The notes under the pieces were generated by a model. The model was not told the DNA's origin and made no database searches. It was given only the letters and a program-made list of their open reading frames with translations. A DNA stretch of 64,000 nt from Hyphomicrobiales bacterium. Lineage in GTDB: Bacteria; Pseudomonadota; Alphaproteobacteria; Rhizobiales; Rhizobiaceae. A program made the position numbers and the translations under genes. The number at the start of each line of letters is the position of its first letter. The first letter of the stretch is position 1. Shown here one piece after another: positions 43,943-52,995 of this stretch. The DNA lies in the NCBI GenBank assembly GCA_900473045.1, contig UCKS01000027.1, positions 62,001 through 126,000 of the forward strand, read 5' to 3'.

Positions 43943-45331
43943 TTAAGCCGCAAGCGCGTCGAGAATCCGGATCCACGAACGGATGCCCTTGTGGAAGGAC
44001 TGAAGCTCGTATTTCTCGTTTGGCGAGTGAATGCGATCATCCGACAGCCCAAAACCCACCAGCAGAGATTCCATGCCGAGCATCTTCTGGAAATCGCCGA
44101 CGATCGGGATCGACCCGCCCATGCCGATCAAAACTGCAGGCTTTGGCCATTCATCCGAAAGGGCCGATTTTGCCGTGTTCAGCAGCGCGGAGTCGTAAGG
44201 CAGCTGGATCGCCGGCGAGCCACCGTGCTTGTGAAATTCGACCGAGCAATCGGCCGGGATTTTCGAGGTGACATAGGCGCGGAACGCATCGCGGATCTTT
44301 TCAGGGCTCTGCGCACCAACGAGGCGGAAGGAAACCTTGGCGGACGCCTGCGCCGCGATCACGGTCTTGAAGCCTTCACCGGTGTAGCCGCCCCAGATGC
44401 CGTTGACCTCGGCTGTCGGCCGGGCCCAGGTGAGTTCCATGACCGAACGGCCCTTTTCACCCGACGGGATCGACAGACCGATTTCGCCGAGGAATTTTTC
44501 CGTCGTCATTCCCAGCGTGTCCCAAGCGGCCTTGATCTGCGTCGGCGTTTCCTCAACGCCTTCATAGAAACCATCCAGCGTGACGCGGCCGGTCTCATCG
44601 TGCAGCCCGGCCAGGATCTGGGAAAGGATATGGATCGGGTTGGCGGCAGCGCCACCGAAATAGCCGGAATGCAGATCGCGGTCGGCGGCGGTAATGACGA
44701 TTTCCTCGCCGACGAGACCGCGCAGACCAGCAGAGATCGCCGGTGTGTCCCGGTCCCACATGTTGGTATCGCACACCAGCGCGTAGTCAGCCTTCAACTC
44801 AGCAGCGTTGGCTTCCAGGAACGGCTTCAGCGAAGGCGAGCCGGATTCTTCTTCGCCCTCGAACAGGATCGTGACTTCGCAGGGCAATTCTCCGTTAACA
44901 TCCTTGAAGGCGCGGCAGGCCTCGACGAAGGTCAGGAGCTGGCCCTTGTCGTCAGCCGTTCCACGCCCCGTAATGACCTTGCGGCCACCGTCCAGCTCCT
45001 TGATCGACGGTTCGAACGGAGCTGTGTCCCAAAGATTGAGCGGATCGACCGGCTGGACATCATAATGGCCGTAGAACAGCACATGCGGCGCACCGGCCTT
45101 GCCGGCCGCGTGATGAGCAACCACCATCGGATGACCGGGCGTGTCGCGCACCGATGCTTCAAAACCCAGGCTCGTCAACTCGGCGACCAGCCATTCGGCC
45201 GCCTTGCGGCATTCAGCCTTGTAGGCCGGATCGGTGGAGATCGACTGGATGCGGACCAGATCGAAAAGCCGTTCAAGGCTTTTGGGGAGATTGTCGTCTG
45301 CGCGCGTGAGAATGCTGGCCGTGTCTGTCAT
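43943..45331 (-). CDS. M20 family metallopeptidase (dipeptidase)
   Basis: This is a 462-residue cytoplasmic di-zinc peptidase of the M20 family, most like the DapE-related dipeptidases and carnosinase type. The metal ligands and catalytic residues are visible as HYDVQP, GRGTADDKGQ and EGEEESGSPSL (catalytic Glu pair). CDTNMWDRDTPAISAGLRG follows, and a dimerisation domain occupies the middle. The C-terminal GMGGSIPIVGDF and HSPNEKYELQSFHKGIRSW complete the site. The substrate dipeptide is unknown. It is a single gene. Confidence 0.88.
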   Translation of the reverse strand: MTDTASILTRADDNLPKSLERLFDLVRIQSISTDPAYKAECRKAAEWLVAELTSLGFEASVRDTPGHPMVVAHHAAGKAGAPHVLFYGHYDVQPVDPLNLWDTAPFEPSIKELDGGRKVITGRGTADDKGQLLTFVEACRAFKDVNGELPCEVTILFEGEEESGSPSLKPFLEANAAELKADYALVCDTNMWDRDTPAISAGLRGLVGEEIVITAADRDLHSGYFGGAAANPIHILSQILAGLHDETGRVTLDGFYEGVEETPTQIKAAWDTLGMTTEKFLGEIGLSIPSGEKGRSVMELTWARPTAEVNGIWGGYTGEGFKTVIAAQASAKVSFRLVGAQSPEKIRDAFRAYVTSKIPADCSVEFHKHGGSPAIQLPYDSALLNTAKSALSDEWPKPAVLIGMGGSIPIVGDFQKMLGMESLLVGFGLSDDRIHSPNEKYELQSFHKGIRSWIRILDALAA

Positions 45332-45437
45332 GTCCGAATCCTTCGTTGTCGGGTCGGAACCTAGACAAAGTTCGCGCCGGCTTTAAGCAAAATATTTTGA
45401 TGGATGGATGATCACCATGCCGGAACGGCAAACGGCG

Positions 45438-45869
45438 TCAGTTCTGCGCACCATTGGCGATCGCCATGCGCATATATTCGAGCATCAGTTCCCGCTCGAA
45501 ATGGCGGAAGCCGGACAACAGGGACTGGTCGGCGGCGAGTGCCGCCTCTTTCGCGTCCCTCTCCCTGTCCTTGGCCTTGGCGGTCAGGAAGATCTGCTGC
45601 GCGCGCCTGTCGGTCGGGTGTTTTTTCCGCAGGACCAATCCGTCCCGCTCCATCCGGGCCAAGGTATTGGCCATCGTGGCCTGCTCGATATCGAGGCGGT
45701 CAAGCAACTGTTTCTGGGTCAGCCCCTCTTCGCTCCACAGTTCCAGGAGAACAGGAAACTGGCCGGGGGCGAAGCCGAGTTTCTGGCCTCTCTCCTGCAA
45801 GGCGCGGGAGAAGCTTTTCGCCAGAAGGCTGGACAGGTATGTTGCTGAATCCATACGGTCGAAGGCCAT
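45438..45869 (-). CDS. MarR family transcriptional regulator
   Basis: This 143-residue protein has a winged helix: LGFAPGQFPVLLELWSEEGLTQKQLLDRLDIEQATMANTLARMERDGLVLRKKHPTDRRAQQIFLT, with the usual DRR wing. It starts at ATG 45869. No efflux or metabolic gene is directly coupled to it, and the nearest same-strand gene is the M20 peptidase 107 bases downstream. The target is unknown. Confidence 0.88.
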   Translation of the reverse strand: MAFDRMDSATYLSSLLAKSFSRALQERGQKLGFAPGQFPVLLELWSEEGLTQKQLLDRLDIEQATMANTLARMERDGLVLRKKHPTDRRAQQIFLTAKAKDRERDAKEAALAADQSLLSGFRHFERELMLEYMRMAIANGAQN

Positions 45870-45974
45870 GTCTATGGGTACCTCTCCCCAAGCTGGAACA
45901 CAAGTTACATTGCGGGCGATGGACCGGCAGCTATGACGTTTTCACGCTGATGTGACGTGTGCCGGACGTACAAA

Positions 45975-46125
45975 CAAAAACCGCCATGGCGGAGGCGGGG
46001 CCACGGCGGTTCTTGTTACAAATTGGACAAAGGCCCGGAGAGGGGGGGATAGGCCTTTGTCCTTACATCTGGCTTCGGCGGGGGACAGGCCTTTGACCAG
46101 ATGACGGCGTGTTCAGGTGCCGTTG
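45975..46125 (-). ncRNA. Candidate trans-acting small RNA with three C-rich-loop hairpins
   Basis: On the minus strand this otherwise empty region folds as three hairpins in a row. The first has CATCTGG/CCAGATG arms (46066-46103) and a loop containing TGTCCCCCGCC. The second has perfect 11-bp arms GGACAAAGGCC/GGCCTTTGTCC (46025-46062) and the loop TATCCCCCCCTCTCCG. The third has an 11-bp stem with one G-T pair (45980-46010), the loop CCCGCCTCC, and a terminal TTTTTG. The loops could pair with Shine-Dalgarno sequences. The architecture resembles the rhizobial ar14/NfeR1 sRNA family as I recall it. A CTTGAA -35 candidate lies at 46155-46160. The 5' end is approximate. The rest of 45870-46333 shows no gene. 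Confidence 0.6.
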
Positions 46126-46333
46126 GTTATCATTTGTGGTGCCAAATGTGGCTTTTCAAGGGACTCGCCCGACCCGGCGCATTACAAATTGGTAACGTTC
46201 CTGTGAGGGCCCTCAGCTTCAGGGACAGGGCGCCAGCGCTTGCCCAAATCAACTCGCTCAACGACCTGAAGAGGCGGCATTCTCACCATCGCCTTGCCCC
46301 GAGGGACAGCGCTCATTTGCTGAAACCATCCCT

Positions 46334-47233
46334 TCAATCCACACTGGAATATTCATCCGCGAGAAAATCCAGAAGCGCTCGCACCGAAGGAAGCAGTCCG
46401 CGTCTCGATGGAAAGGCGGCGTGAATGATGCCCGTCCTTGGAGCCCAGTCGGGAAGAATGTTCACCAGTCTGCCTGCCTGCACGTCTTGCCTGATCATGA
46501 AGGTTGGGAACTGGCAGACGCCAACGCCGCGAAGTGCCGCAAAACGCAGCGCGATCATATCCTCCGTGACCAACCGGGGACTGTGTCGGACGACAGCTGA
46601 TGCACCGTCTGGACCATCGAGACACCAGTCGTGCTCGGATTTCGCCGGTTCCCAGGCGAGGCTCGGCAGCAAGGCGAGATCGGCTGGAACAGCAGAACGG
46701 GATAAGCCTTGCAAAAGAACCGGGCTGGCAACCAGGCGCTGGGTGCTATCGGCCAATTTGCGGATCACCAGATCACTGTCATCCAGCGGCGGAAACCGCA
46801 CGCGGATAGCGAGATCGAAACCTTCACGGATCACGTCAACACGCCGGTTGGTGCTTTCGAGCAAGACTTCCACTTCGGGATACTTGGCCATGAAACGGGC
46901 AATCATCTCGCCGAGCTGAAAATAAATCACCGACGAAGGACAACTGATACGCACAATGCCCTGCGGCCCGGAGCGCGTGCGGTCTATCACCTCTTGCGCC
47001 GCGTCAGCCTCTATCGTCATGGCGAGGCAATGACGGTAGTATTCGCGGCCTATCTCTGTCACCGCGAACTGCCGCGTCGAGCGCTGAATCAGCCGAACGC
47101 CGAGACGCTCTTCCAGCTGCATTATGCGCCGGCTGAGTTTCGATCTTGGCACGCCGAGCTTGCGAGCGGCGGCGGCAAAGCCGCCCTGTTCGATCACATC
47201 GACAAAAAACCGGAGGTCGTTGAGGTCCTGCAT
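46334..47233 (-). CDS. LysR family transcriptional regulator
   Basis: This 299-residue regulator has an N-terminal winged helix-turn-helix (DLNDLRFFVDVIEQGGFAAAARKLGVPRSKLSRRIMQLEERLGVRLIQRSTRQFAVTEIG) and a periplasmic-binding-protein-like effector domain. It is transcribed divergently from pirin, with 139 bases between the two starts, and so very likely controls the pirin-hydrolase operon and itself. A TGTCCT/AGGACA palindrome lies 10 bases upstream of its start. The effector is unknown. Confidence 0.92.
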   Translation of the reverse strand: MQDLNDLRFFVDVIEQGGFAAAARKLGVPRSKLSRRIMQLEERLGVRLIQRSTRQFAVTEIGREYYRHCLAMTIEADAAQEVIDRTRSGPQGIVRISCPSSVIYFQLGEMIARFMAKYPEVEVLLESTNRRVDVIREGFDLAIRVRFPPLDDSDLVIRKLADSTQRLVASPVLLQGLSRSAVPADLALLPSLAWEPAKSEHDWCLDGPDGASAVVRHSPRLVTEDMIALRFAALRGVGVCQFPTFMIRQDVQAGRLVNILPDWAPRTGIIHAAFPSRRGLLPSVRALLDFLADEYSSVD

Positions 47234-47243
47234 GGATTTTCAT

Positions 47244-47261
47244 TGTCCTATTTTCAGGACA
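47244..47261. promoter_or_regulatory. Likely LysR operator in the lysR-pirin divergent region
   Basis: TGTCCT and AGGACA flank ATTTTC, an inverted repeat of the T-N11-A class. It sits right before the lysR start, where autorepression sites are found, and on the upstream side of the pirin promoter. Confidence 0.55.
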
Positions 47262-47372
47262 GAGTAACCCGAATTGCCAGTCTACTGCCATCACTGTCGC
47301 AGCAGTATTTTCTCCTTAGCACGATGTCTCGCCAAACACTGACGCAAAGGCAAGGCGACAAGGAGAAAGATC

Positions 47373-48239
47373 ATGAGAAAGGTCCTCGGGGTTTATAGCA
47401 ATCCCGCACCGCACTGGGTCGGAGACGGATTTCCGGTGCGCTCGCTGTTTTCACAGGCCACGCATGGTGAACATGTCAGCCCGTTCCTGCTGCTTGATTA
47501 TGCAGGGCCTGCAGAATTCGCACCGGCACACACGCCACGTGGCGTCGGAATCCATCCGCACCGCGGATTTGAGACCGTGACCATCGTCTATCGCGGCGAA
47601 GTCGAGCACCGGGATTCGACCGGCAGCGGTGGCATCATCGGACCAGGCGACGTGCAGTGGATGACGGCTGCCGCCGGTATCCTGCACGAAGAATTTCACT
47701 CGGAGGCCTTCACCCGCAAGGGCGGGACACTGGAGATGGTGCAGCTCTGGGTCAACCTGCCGGCCAAGGACAAGAATGCCACGCCGGGATATCAGAGCCT
47801 GCTCAACCGCGACATTCCTTCGGTGGACCTGCCTGACGGCGCTGGCTCCCTCCGGGTGATCGCCGGCACGTACGGCGGTCACCGCGGACCGGCGCGGACC
47901 TTCACCCCGATCGATCTCTGGGATGTCCGGCTGCACGCAGGCCGAAGTGCTTCATTGTCTCTGCCGGAGGGATATACTGCCGCCGTTGTCGTGCTGAAGG
48001 GCACGGTCTCCATCAATGACGCGACCGCCGGGGAAGCTCAACTCGTGCTCCTCGACCGAGCAGGCGGCGACATCACGCTGGAAGCATCAAGCGACGCATC
48101 CGTCCTGGTCCTGGGCGGCACTCCGATCGATGAACCTGTCGTGATGCAGGGGCCGTTCGTGATGAACACCGCCGATGAGATCCGGCAGGCAATGACCGAC
48201 TTCCGCAGCGGCCGCTTCGGCGCGATCAGTGCAGCATAA
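47373..48239 (+). CDS. Pirin family protein
   Basis: This is a 288-residue bicupin of the pirin family. The metal site of the N-terminal cupin is seen in GIHPHRGFETVTIVYRGEVEHRDSTGSGG and ITAAGILHEEF-like MTAAAGILHEEFHSE (His, His, His, Glu). Bacterial pirins have been reported as quercetin 2,3-dioxygenases or as modulators of metabolic enzymes; which applies here is unknown. A GGAG ribosome-binding site lies 9 bases before ATG 47373. It leads a probable operon with two isochorismatase-like hydrolases under the divergent LysR protein. Confidence 0.9.
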   Translation: MRKVLGVYSNPAPHWVGDGFPVRSLFSQATHGEHVSPFLLLDYAGPAEFAPAHTPRGVGIHPHRGFETVTIVYRGEVEHRDSTGSGGIIGPGDVQWMTAAAGILHEEFHSEAFTRKGGTLEMVQLWVNLPAKDKNATPGYQSLLNRDIPSVDLPDGAGSLRVIAGTYGGHRGPARTFTPIDLWDVRLHAGRSASLSLPEGYTAAVVVLKGTVSINDATAGEAQLVLLDRAGGDITLEASSDASVLVLGGTPIDEPVVMQGPFVMNTADEIRQAMTDFRSGRFGAISAA

Positions 48240-48358
48240 TTTCGAGCCAACCCAGCCGAATTCCGTTTTGCGCCTCGGGGCACAACTGCTCGCACCCCGG
48301 ACGGTGAAGGCAAGGGCCTTCAGACAATCAAGCGAGCCTTGAATGGAAGGAAACAGCC

Positions 48359-49000
48359 ATGACCAGTGAAACCATTCGCGATCCCGCAAGCGATCATCTG
48401 CTGACCCCGCAGAATTCCGCCTTCATCATCATCGATTATCAACCGGTACAGGTGAACTCGATCGCCTCCATGGACCGGCAACTGCTCGTCAACAACATTG
48501 CCGGTGCCGCCAAGGCCGCAGTCGCCTACGGCCTGCCGATCGTGCACTCGACCGTCAACGTGAAGACCGGCCTCAACAAGCCGCCGATCTCACAAGTCGG
48601 CAAAGTTCTACGCGACTATCCGACCTATGACCGCACGACCATCAACTCGTGGGAGGATGTGGAATTCAGGCAGGCCGTCGAAAAGACCGGCCGCAAAAAA
48701 CTGATCATGACCGCCCTTTGGACCGAAGCCTGCCTGACATTCCCGGCGCTCGATGCGCTTAAGGAAGGTTACGAGGTCTATGTTCCCGTCGATGCCGTCG
48801 GCGGTACATCGGTCGCGGCGCATGACGCTGCACTTCGCCGTATCGAGCAGGCAGGCGGCCAGATGATCAGCGTGCCCCAGCTGTTCTGCGAGCTGCAGCG
48901 CGATTGGCAGCGCTCCGCCACCGTGCCCGCTTTCATGAACCTGTTCATCGAAACGGGAGGAACCGCCGGCATCCAGTTTTCATACGACAAGGCTGACTAA
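48359..49000 (+). CDS. Isochorismatase-family cysteine hydrolase 1
   Basis: This is a 213-residue alpha/beta hydrolase of the isochorismatase-like superfamily, closest in feel to the YcaC group. The putative catalytic Asp is in FIIIDYQPVQV, the Lys is in the GRKKLIMTALWTEACLTFPALDAL block, and the nucleophile Cys is in TEAC. Members hydrolyse amides or imides of small molecules; the substrate here is unknown. It lies 119 bases after pirin. A second related hydrolase follows after 44 bases. Confidence 0.86.
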   Translation: MTSETIRDPASDHLLTPQNSAFIIIDYQPVQVNSIASMDRQLLVNNIAGAAKAAVAYGLPIVHSTVNVKTGLNKPPISQVGKVLRDYPTYDRTTINSWEDVEFRQAVEKTGRKKLIMTALWTEACLTFPALDALKEGYEVYVPVDAVGGTSVAAHDAALRRIEQAGGQMISVPQLFCELQRDWQRSATVPAFMNLFIETGGTAGIQFSYDKAD

Positions 49001-49044
49001 ACACCGGGCGTGAACCCGCGCCACGTCCCCGAAAGGACATTTCC

Positions 49045-49734
49045 ATGACAACGCCAAATACCATCGCGAACTTCAACGGCCAGAAACCGGTGATCGATGC
49101 CGACGACGCAGTGATGCTGTTGATCGACCACCAGAGCGGCCTCTTCCAGACCATCGGCGACATGCCGATGCCGGTTCTGCGAAACCACGCTGCGGCGCTC
49201 GCCAAGATGGCCACACTCTGCAAGATGCCGGTGATCACCACCGCTTCCGTACCGCAGGGTCCGAACGGCCCGTTGATCCCCGAGATCCACGCCAATGCCC
49301 CGCACGCGACCTATATCGCCCGCAAAGGCGAGATCAACGCCTGGGACAATGCCGATTTCGTCGCGGCCGTGAAGGCGACAGGCCGTAAGACACTGATCAT
49401 CGCGGGCACCATCACCAGCGTCTGCATGGCCTTTCCGGCAATCGCCGCCGTGCATGACGGCTACAAGGTGTTTGCGGTGATCGACGCATCCGGCACCTAT
49501 TCGAAAATGGCCGAGGAGATCACGCTCGCACGTATCGTCCAGGCCGGTGTCGTGCCAATGGACATGGCTGCGGTCGCGTCCGAGCTGCAGAAGACCTGGC
49601 ATCGCGCCGATGCGCAGGATTGGGCGGAAATCTACACCAAGATTTTCCCGGCCTATCAGCTGCTGATCGAAAGCTATGCCAGGGCTCAACAGGTCGTGAC
49701 CGATCACGAGCAGCTCGACTCCCAGCGCGGCTAA
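49045..49734 (+). CDS. Isochorismatase-family cysteine hydrolase 2 (YcaC-like)
   Basis: This is a 229-residue hydrolase paralogous to the gene before it. The catalytic Asp is in VMLLIDHQSGLF, the Lys in ATGRKTLIIAGTITSVCMAFPAI, and the Cys in SVC. Two close hydrolases next to a pirin under a LysR regulator suggest a small catabolic or detoxification unit for an aromatic or amide compound, which is inference. GAAAGGACA precedes the ATG as ribosome-binding site. Confidence 0.87.
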   Translation: MTTPNTIANFNGQKPVIDADDAVMLLIDHQSGLFQTIGDMPMPVLRNHAAALAKMATLCKMPVITTASVPQGPNGPLIPEIHANAPHATYIARKGEINAWDNADFVAAVKATGRKTLIIAGTITSVCMAFPAIAAVHDGYKVFAVIDASGTYSKMAEEITLARIVQAGVVPMDMAAVASELQKTWHRADAQDWAEIYTKIFPAYQLLIESYARAQQVVTDHEQLDSQRG

Positions 49735-49897
49735 ATGAAAGACGCGCGGCAAGGTGCAATACCCTGTCGCGCGCCGTTGAATAGCAGGCCCTCTGCCATA
49801 CAATTTTCACGGCAAAACGTCAGGTAACCGCGTAAAATTCCTTGCCGCTCCGGAATGATATGGACGGCCATCGCGGCCCGCGCTATCCCTTGTCGCC

Positions 49898-52800
49898 ATG
49901 AAAAAAGGTGATCATCTCTTCCTCGTCGACGGCTCCGGTTTCATTTTCCGGGCGTTCCACGCCATCCCACCGCTCAACCGTAAATCGGATGGCCTGCCGG
50001 TCAATGCCGTCTCCGGTTTCTGCAACATGCTGTGGAAGCTTTTGACCGATGCGCGCGACACCTCCGTCGGGGTGACACCGACCCATTTCGCTGTGATTTT
50101 CGATTATTCTTCCAAGACCTTCCGCAACGAACTCTACGATCAGTACAAGGCAAACCGCACAGCGCCGCCGGAAGATCTGATCCCGCAATTCGGGTTGATC
50201 CGCCACGCAACGCGCGCCTTCAACCTGCCCTGCATCGAAAAGGAAGGTTTCGAGGCCGACGACCTGATCGCCACCTACGCGCGGATGGCGGAGGCAACGG
50301 GTGCTGATGTCACGATCATCTCGTCCGACAAGGATCTGATGCAACTCGTCACCGCCAATGTGTCGATGTATGACAGCATGAAGGACAAGCAGATCTCGAT
50401 CGCGGAAGTGATCGAGAAATGGGGCGTGCCGCCGGAAAAGATGATCGACCTGCAGGCGTTGACCGGTGACAGCACCGACAACGTGCCCGGCATTCCCGGC
50501 ATCGGCCCAAAGACCGCAGCGCAGCTTCTGGAGGAGTTCGGTGACCTCGACACGCTGCTTGCCCGCGCCGGCGAAATCAAGCAGCAGAAGCGCCGCGAAA
50601 ACATCATCGCCAATACCGAGCTTGCCAAGCTTTCGCGGCAATTGGTGACGCTGAAGACCGATACGCCGATCGACGTGCCGCTGGAAGATTTCGAGCTGCA
50701 TGCGCAGGACGGTCCCAAACTCGTCGCCTTCCTGAAGACCATGGAATTCACCACGCTGACCCGCCGGGTCGCGGCGGCGACCGAGACGGATGCCGATGCA
50801 GTCGATCCCGCGACAGTTCCGGTCGAATGGGGCGCGCAGGCGCGTGGACCCGATCTCGACAAGGGCGAAGCGGCTTCGCCATCCGCCCTGTCCTCCGCAA
50901 CATCGCCGGCACTTGGCAGCGCTGCGGATGCGGCGGCATCTCTTGGTGCCATCCCGGACAGTGGCCCGCTGGTTGCGACACCGCAGGCTCTGGCGCAGTC
51001 TCGCGCCGAACTCTTTGCCAGTGCCAAGATCGACCGCAGCAGCTATGTGGCGATCCGCGATCTGGCGACGCTCGACGCCTGGATTGCGGCGGCGCGCGAG
51101 ACCGGCATTGTCGCCTTCGACACCGAAACCACGTCGCTCGATGCGATGCAGGCAGAACTCGTCGGCTTCTCGCTGGCCATCGCCGATAACAGCAAGAACC
51201 CGTCCGGCACCGATATCCGCGCCGCCTATGTGCCGCTGCTTCACAAGACCGGCGGCAATGACCTGTTCAGCGATGGGGTGAAGCTCGCGCCGGACCAGAT
51301 CCCTGCTGCAGCCGCGCTGGAACGGTTGAAGGACCTGCTCGAGGACCCATCGGTTCTCAAGATCGCCCAGAATCTCAAATATGATTACCTGGTGATGAAG
51401 CGCCACGGCGTCAGCATCGTCGGCTTCGACGACACGATGCTGATGTCCTATGTGGTGGACGCCGGCGCGGGCACGCACGGGATGGATTCGCTGTCGGAAA
51501 AATGGCTCGGCCATCAGCCTATCCCCTACAAGGATGTCGCCGGCAGCGGCAAGTCTGCCGTCACCTTCGACTATGTCGATATCGACAAGGCAACCGCCTA
51601 TGCGGCGGAGGATGCCGACGTGACGCTCAGGCTCTGGCAGGTGCTGAAACCGCGCCTGGCCGCCAAGAACCTCAATACTGTCTATGAGCGCCTGGAGCGG
51701 CCGCTGGTGCCGGTGCTGGCCCGCATGGAAGAGCGCGGCATCACCATCGACCGGCAGATCCTGTCGCGGCTGTCGGGCGAGCTGGCGCAGGGCGCTGCCG
51801 GTCTCGAACACGAAATCTATGGGCTGGTCGGCGAGAGCTTCAACATCGGTTCGCCGAAACAGCTGGGCGATATCCTGTTCGGCCGCCTCGGACTTCCCGG
51901 CGGCGCCAAGACCAAGACCGGGCAATGGTCGACCTCGGCGCAGGTGCTTGAAGAGCTTGCTCTGGAAGGCCACGAGCTGCCGCGCAAGATCGTCGACTGG
52001 CGCCAACTGACCAAGCTCAAATCCACCTATACCGACGCCCTTCCCGGCTTTGTGCATCCGGAGACGAAGCGCGTCCACACGTCCTATGCGCTGGCCGCCA
52101 CGACCACGGGGCGCCTCTCCTCTTCCGAGCCGAACCTGCAGAACATTCCGGTGCGGACCACAGAAGGCCGCAAGATCCGCACGGCTTTCATCTCGACGCC
52201 GGGCCACAAGCTGGTTTCTGCCGACTACAGCCAGATCGAACTGCGCGTGCTTGCCCATGTCGCCGAAATCCCACAGCTGAAGCAGGCCTTTTCCGATGGT
52301 ATCGACATCCATGCGATGACCGCATCGGAGATGTTCGGCGTTCCGGTCGAGGGCATGCCGAGCGAAATCCGCCGCCGTGCCAAGGCGATCAATTTCGGCA
52401 TCATCTATGGCATCTCGGCCTTCGGCCTTGCCAATCAGTTGTCGATCGAACGCTCGGAAGCTGGTGAATACATCAAGAAATACTTCGAGCGCTTCCCCGG
52501 CATTCGCGACTATATGGAAAGCACCAAAGCCTTTGCGCGCGAAAACGGTTATGTCGAAACCATTTTCGGCCGTCGCGCGCACTACCCGGACATCCGCTCG
52601 TCCAACCCATCGCACCGCGCCTTCAACGAGCGCGCCGCGATCAACGCGCCGATCCAGGGCTCGGCTGCCGATATCATCCGCCGCGCAATGGTGAAGATGG
52701 AACCCGCGCTGGAACAGGCCGGCATGTCGCAGCGCGCCCGCATGCTGCTGCAGGTGCATGACGAATTGATCTTCGAGGTCGAGGATGCCGACGTTGAACG

Positions 52801-52915
52801 AACCATTCCGCTGGTTGTCTCGGTGATGGAAAACGCGGCGATGCCGGCACTCGACATGAGGGTGCCGCTGAAGGTCGATGCACGGGCCGCGCATAATTGG
52901 GACGAAGCACACTGA
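49898..52915 (+). CDS. polA: DNA polymerase I
   Basis: This 1005-residue polymerase fills gaps and removes RNA primers. The 5' nuclease domain is residues 1 to about 290 (FLVDGSGFIFRAFHAIPP, FEADDLIATYAR, GDSTDNVPGIPGIGPKTAAQLL). The 3'-5' exonuclease is at about 380-580 and appears active (VAFDTETTSLD, NLKYDYLVMKRHG, AAEDADVTLRLW). The polymerase domain follows with motif A DYSQIELRVLAH, motif B RRRAKAINFGIIYGIS and motif C LLQVHDELIFEVED. An Ala/Ser-rich linker lies between the first two domains. The start is ATG 49898, and a terminator follows the stop. Confidence 0.97.
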   Translation: MKKGDHLFLVDGSGFIFRAFHAIPPLNRKSDGLPVNAVSGFCNMLWKLLTDARDTSVGVTPTHFAVIFDYSSKTFRNELYDQYKANRTAPPEDLIPQFGLIRHATRAFNLPCIEKEGFEADDLIATYARMAEATGADVTIISSDKDLMQLVTANVSMYDSMKDKQISIAEVIEKWGVPPEKMIDLQALTGDSTDNVPGIPGIGPKTAAQLLEEFGDLDTLLARAGEIKQQKRRENIIANTELAKLSRQLVTLKTDTPIDVPLEDFELHAQDGPKLVAFLKTMEFTTLTRRVAAATETDADAVDPATVPVEWGAQARGPDLDKGEAASPSALSSATSPALGSAADAAASLGAIPDSGPLVATPQALAQSRAELFASAKIDRSSYVAIRDLATLDAWIAAARETGIVAFDTETTSLDAMQAELVGFSLAIADNSKNPSGTDIRAAYVPLLHKTGGNDLFSDGVKLAPDQIPAAAALERLKDLLEDPSVLKIAQNLKYDYLVMKRHGVSIVGFDDTMLMSYVVDAGAGTHGMDSLSEKWLGHQPIPYKDVAGSGKSAVTFDYVDIDKATAYAAEDADVTLRLWQVLKPRLAAKNLNTVYERLERPLVPVLARMEERGITIDRQILSRLSGELAQGAAGLEHEIYGLVGESFNIGSPKQLGDILFGRLGLPGGAKTKTGQWSTSAQVLEELALEGHELPRKIVDWRQLTKLKSTYTDALPGFVHPETKRVHTSYALAATTTGRLSSSEPNLQNIPVRTTEGRKIRTAFISTPGHKLVSADYSQIELRVLAHVAEIPQLKQAFSDGIDIHAMTASEMFGVPVEGMPSEIRRRAKAINFGIIYGISAFGLANQLSIERSEAGEYIKKYFERFPGIRDYMESTKAFARENGYVETIFGRRAHYPDIRSSNPSHRAFNERAAINAPIQGSAADIIRRAMVKMEPALEQAGMSQRARMLLQVHDELIFEVEDADVERTIPLVVSVMENAAMPALDMRVPLKVDARAAHNWDEAH

Positions 52916-52919
52916 CGGC

Positions 52920-52946
52920 AAGCCGCGACTTGCATCGCGGCTTTCC
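52920..52946 (+). terminator. Rho-independent terminator of polA
   Basis: A perfect 9-bp stem AAGCCGCGA / TCGCGGCTT with a 6-base loop follows 4 bases after the polA stop. The T-tract is short. Confidence 0.65.
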
Positions 52947-52995
52947 GGCTGCATGATGGGTCTTTTGATCCTCGTAACGCATTGGAGTCATTGAT

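Noticed and set aside
49735-49897. Loose G+C inverted repeat after the second hydrolase, as a terminator
   Set aside because: The stem has several mismatches and no T run.
49883-52954. A 1023-codon open frame on the minus strand opposite polA
   Set aside because: It mirrors polA codon by codon in a G+C-rich gene, is rich in Arg, His and Gly, and has no recognisable domain. The plus-strand polA motifs are unambiguous.
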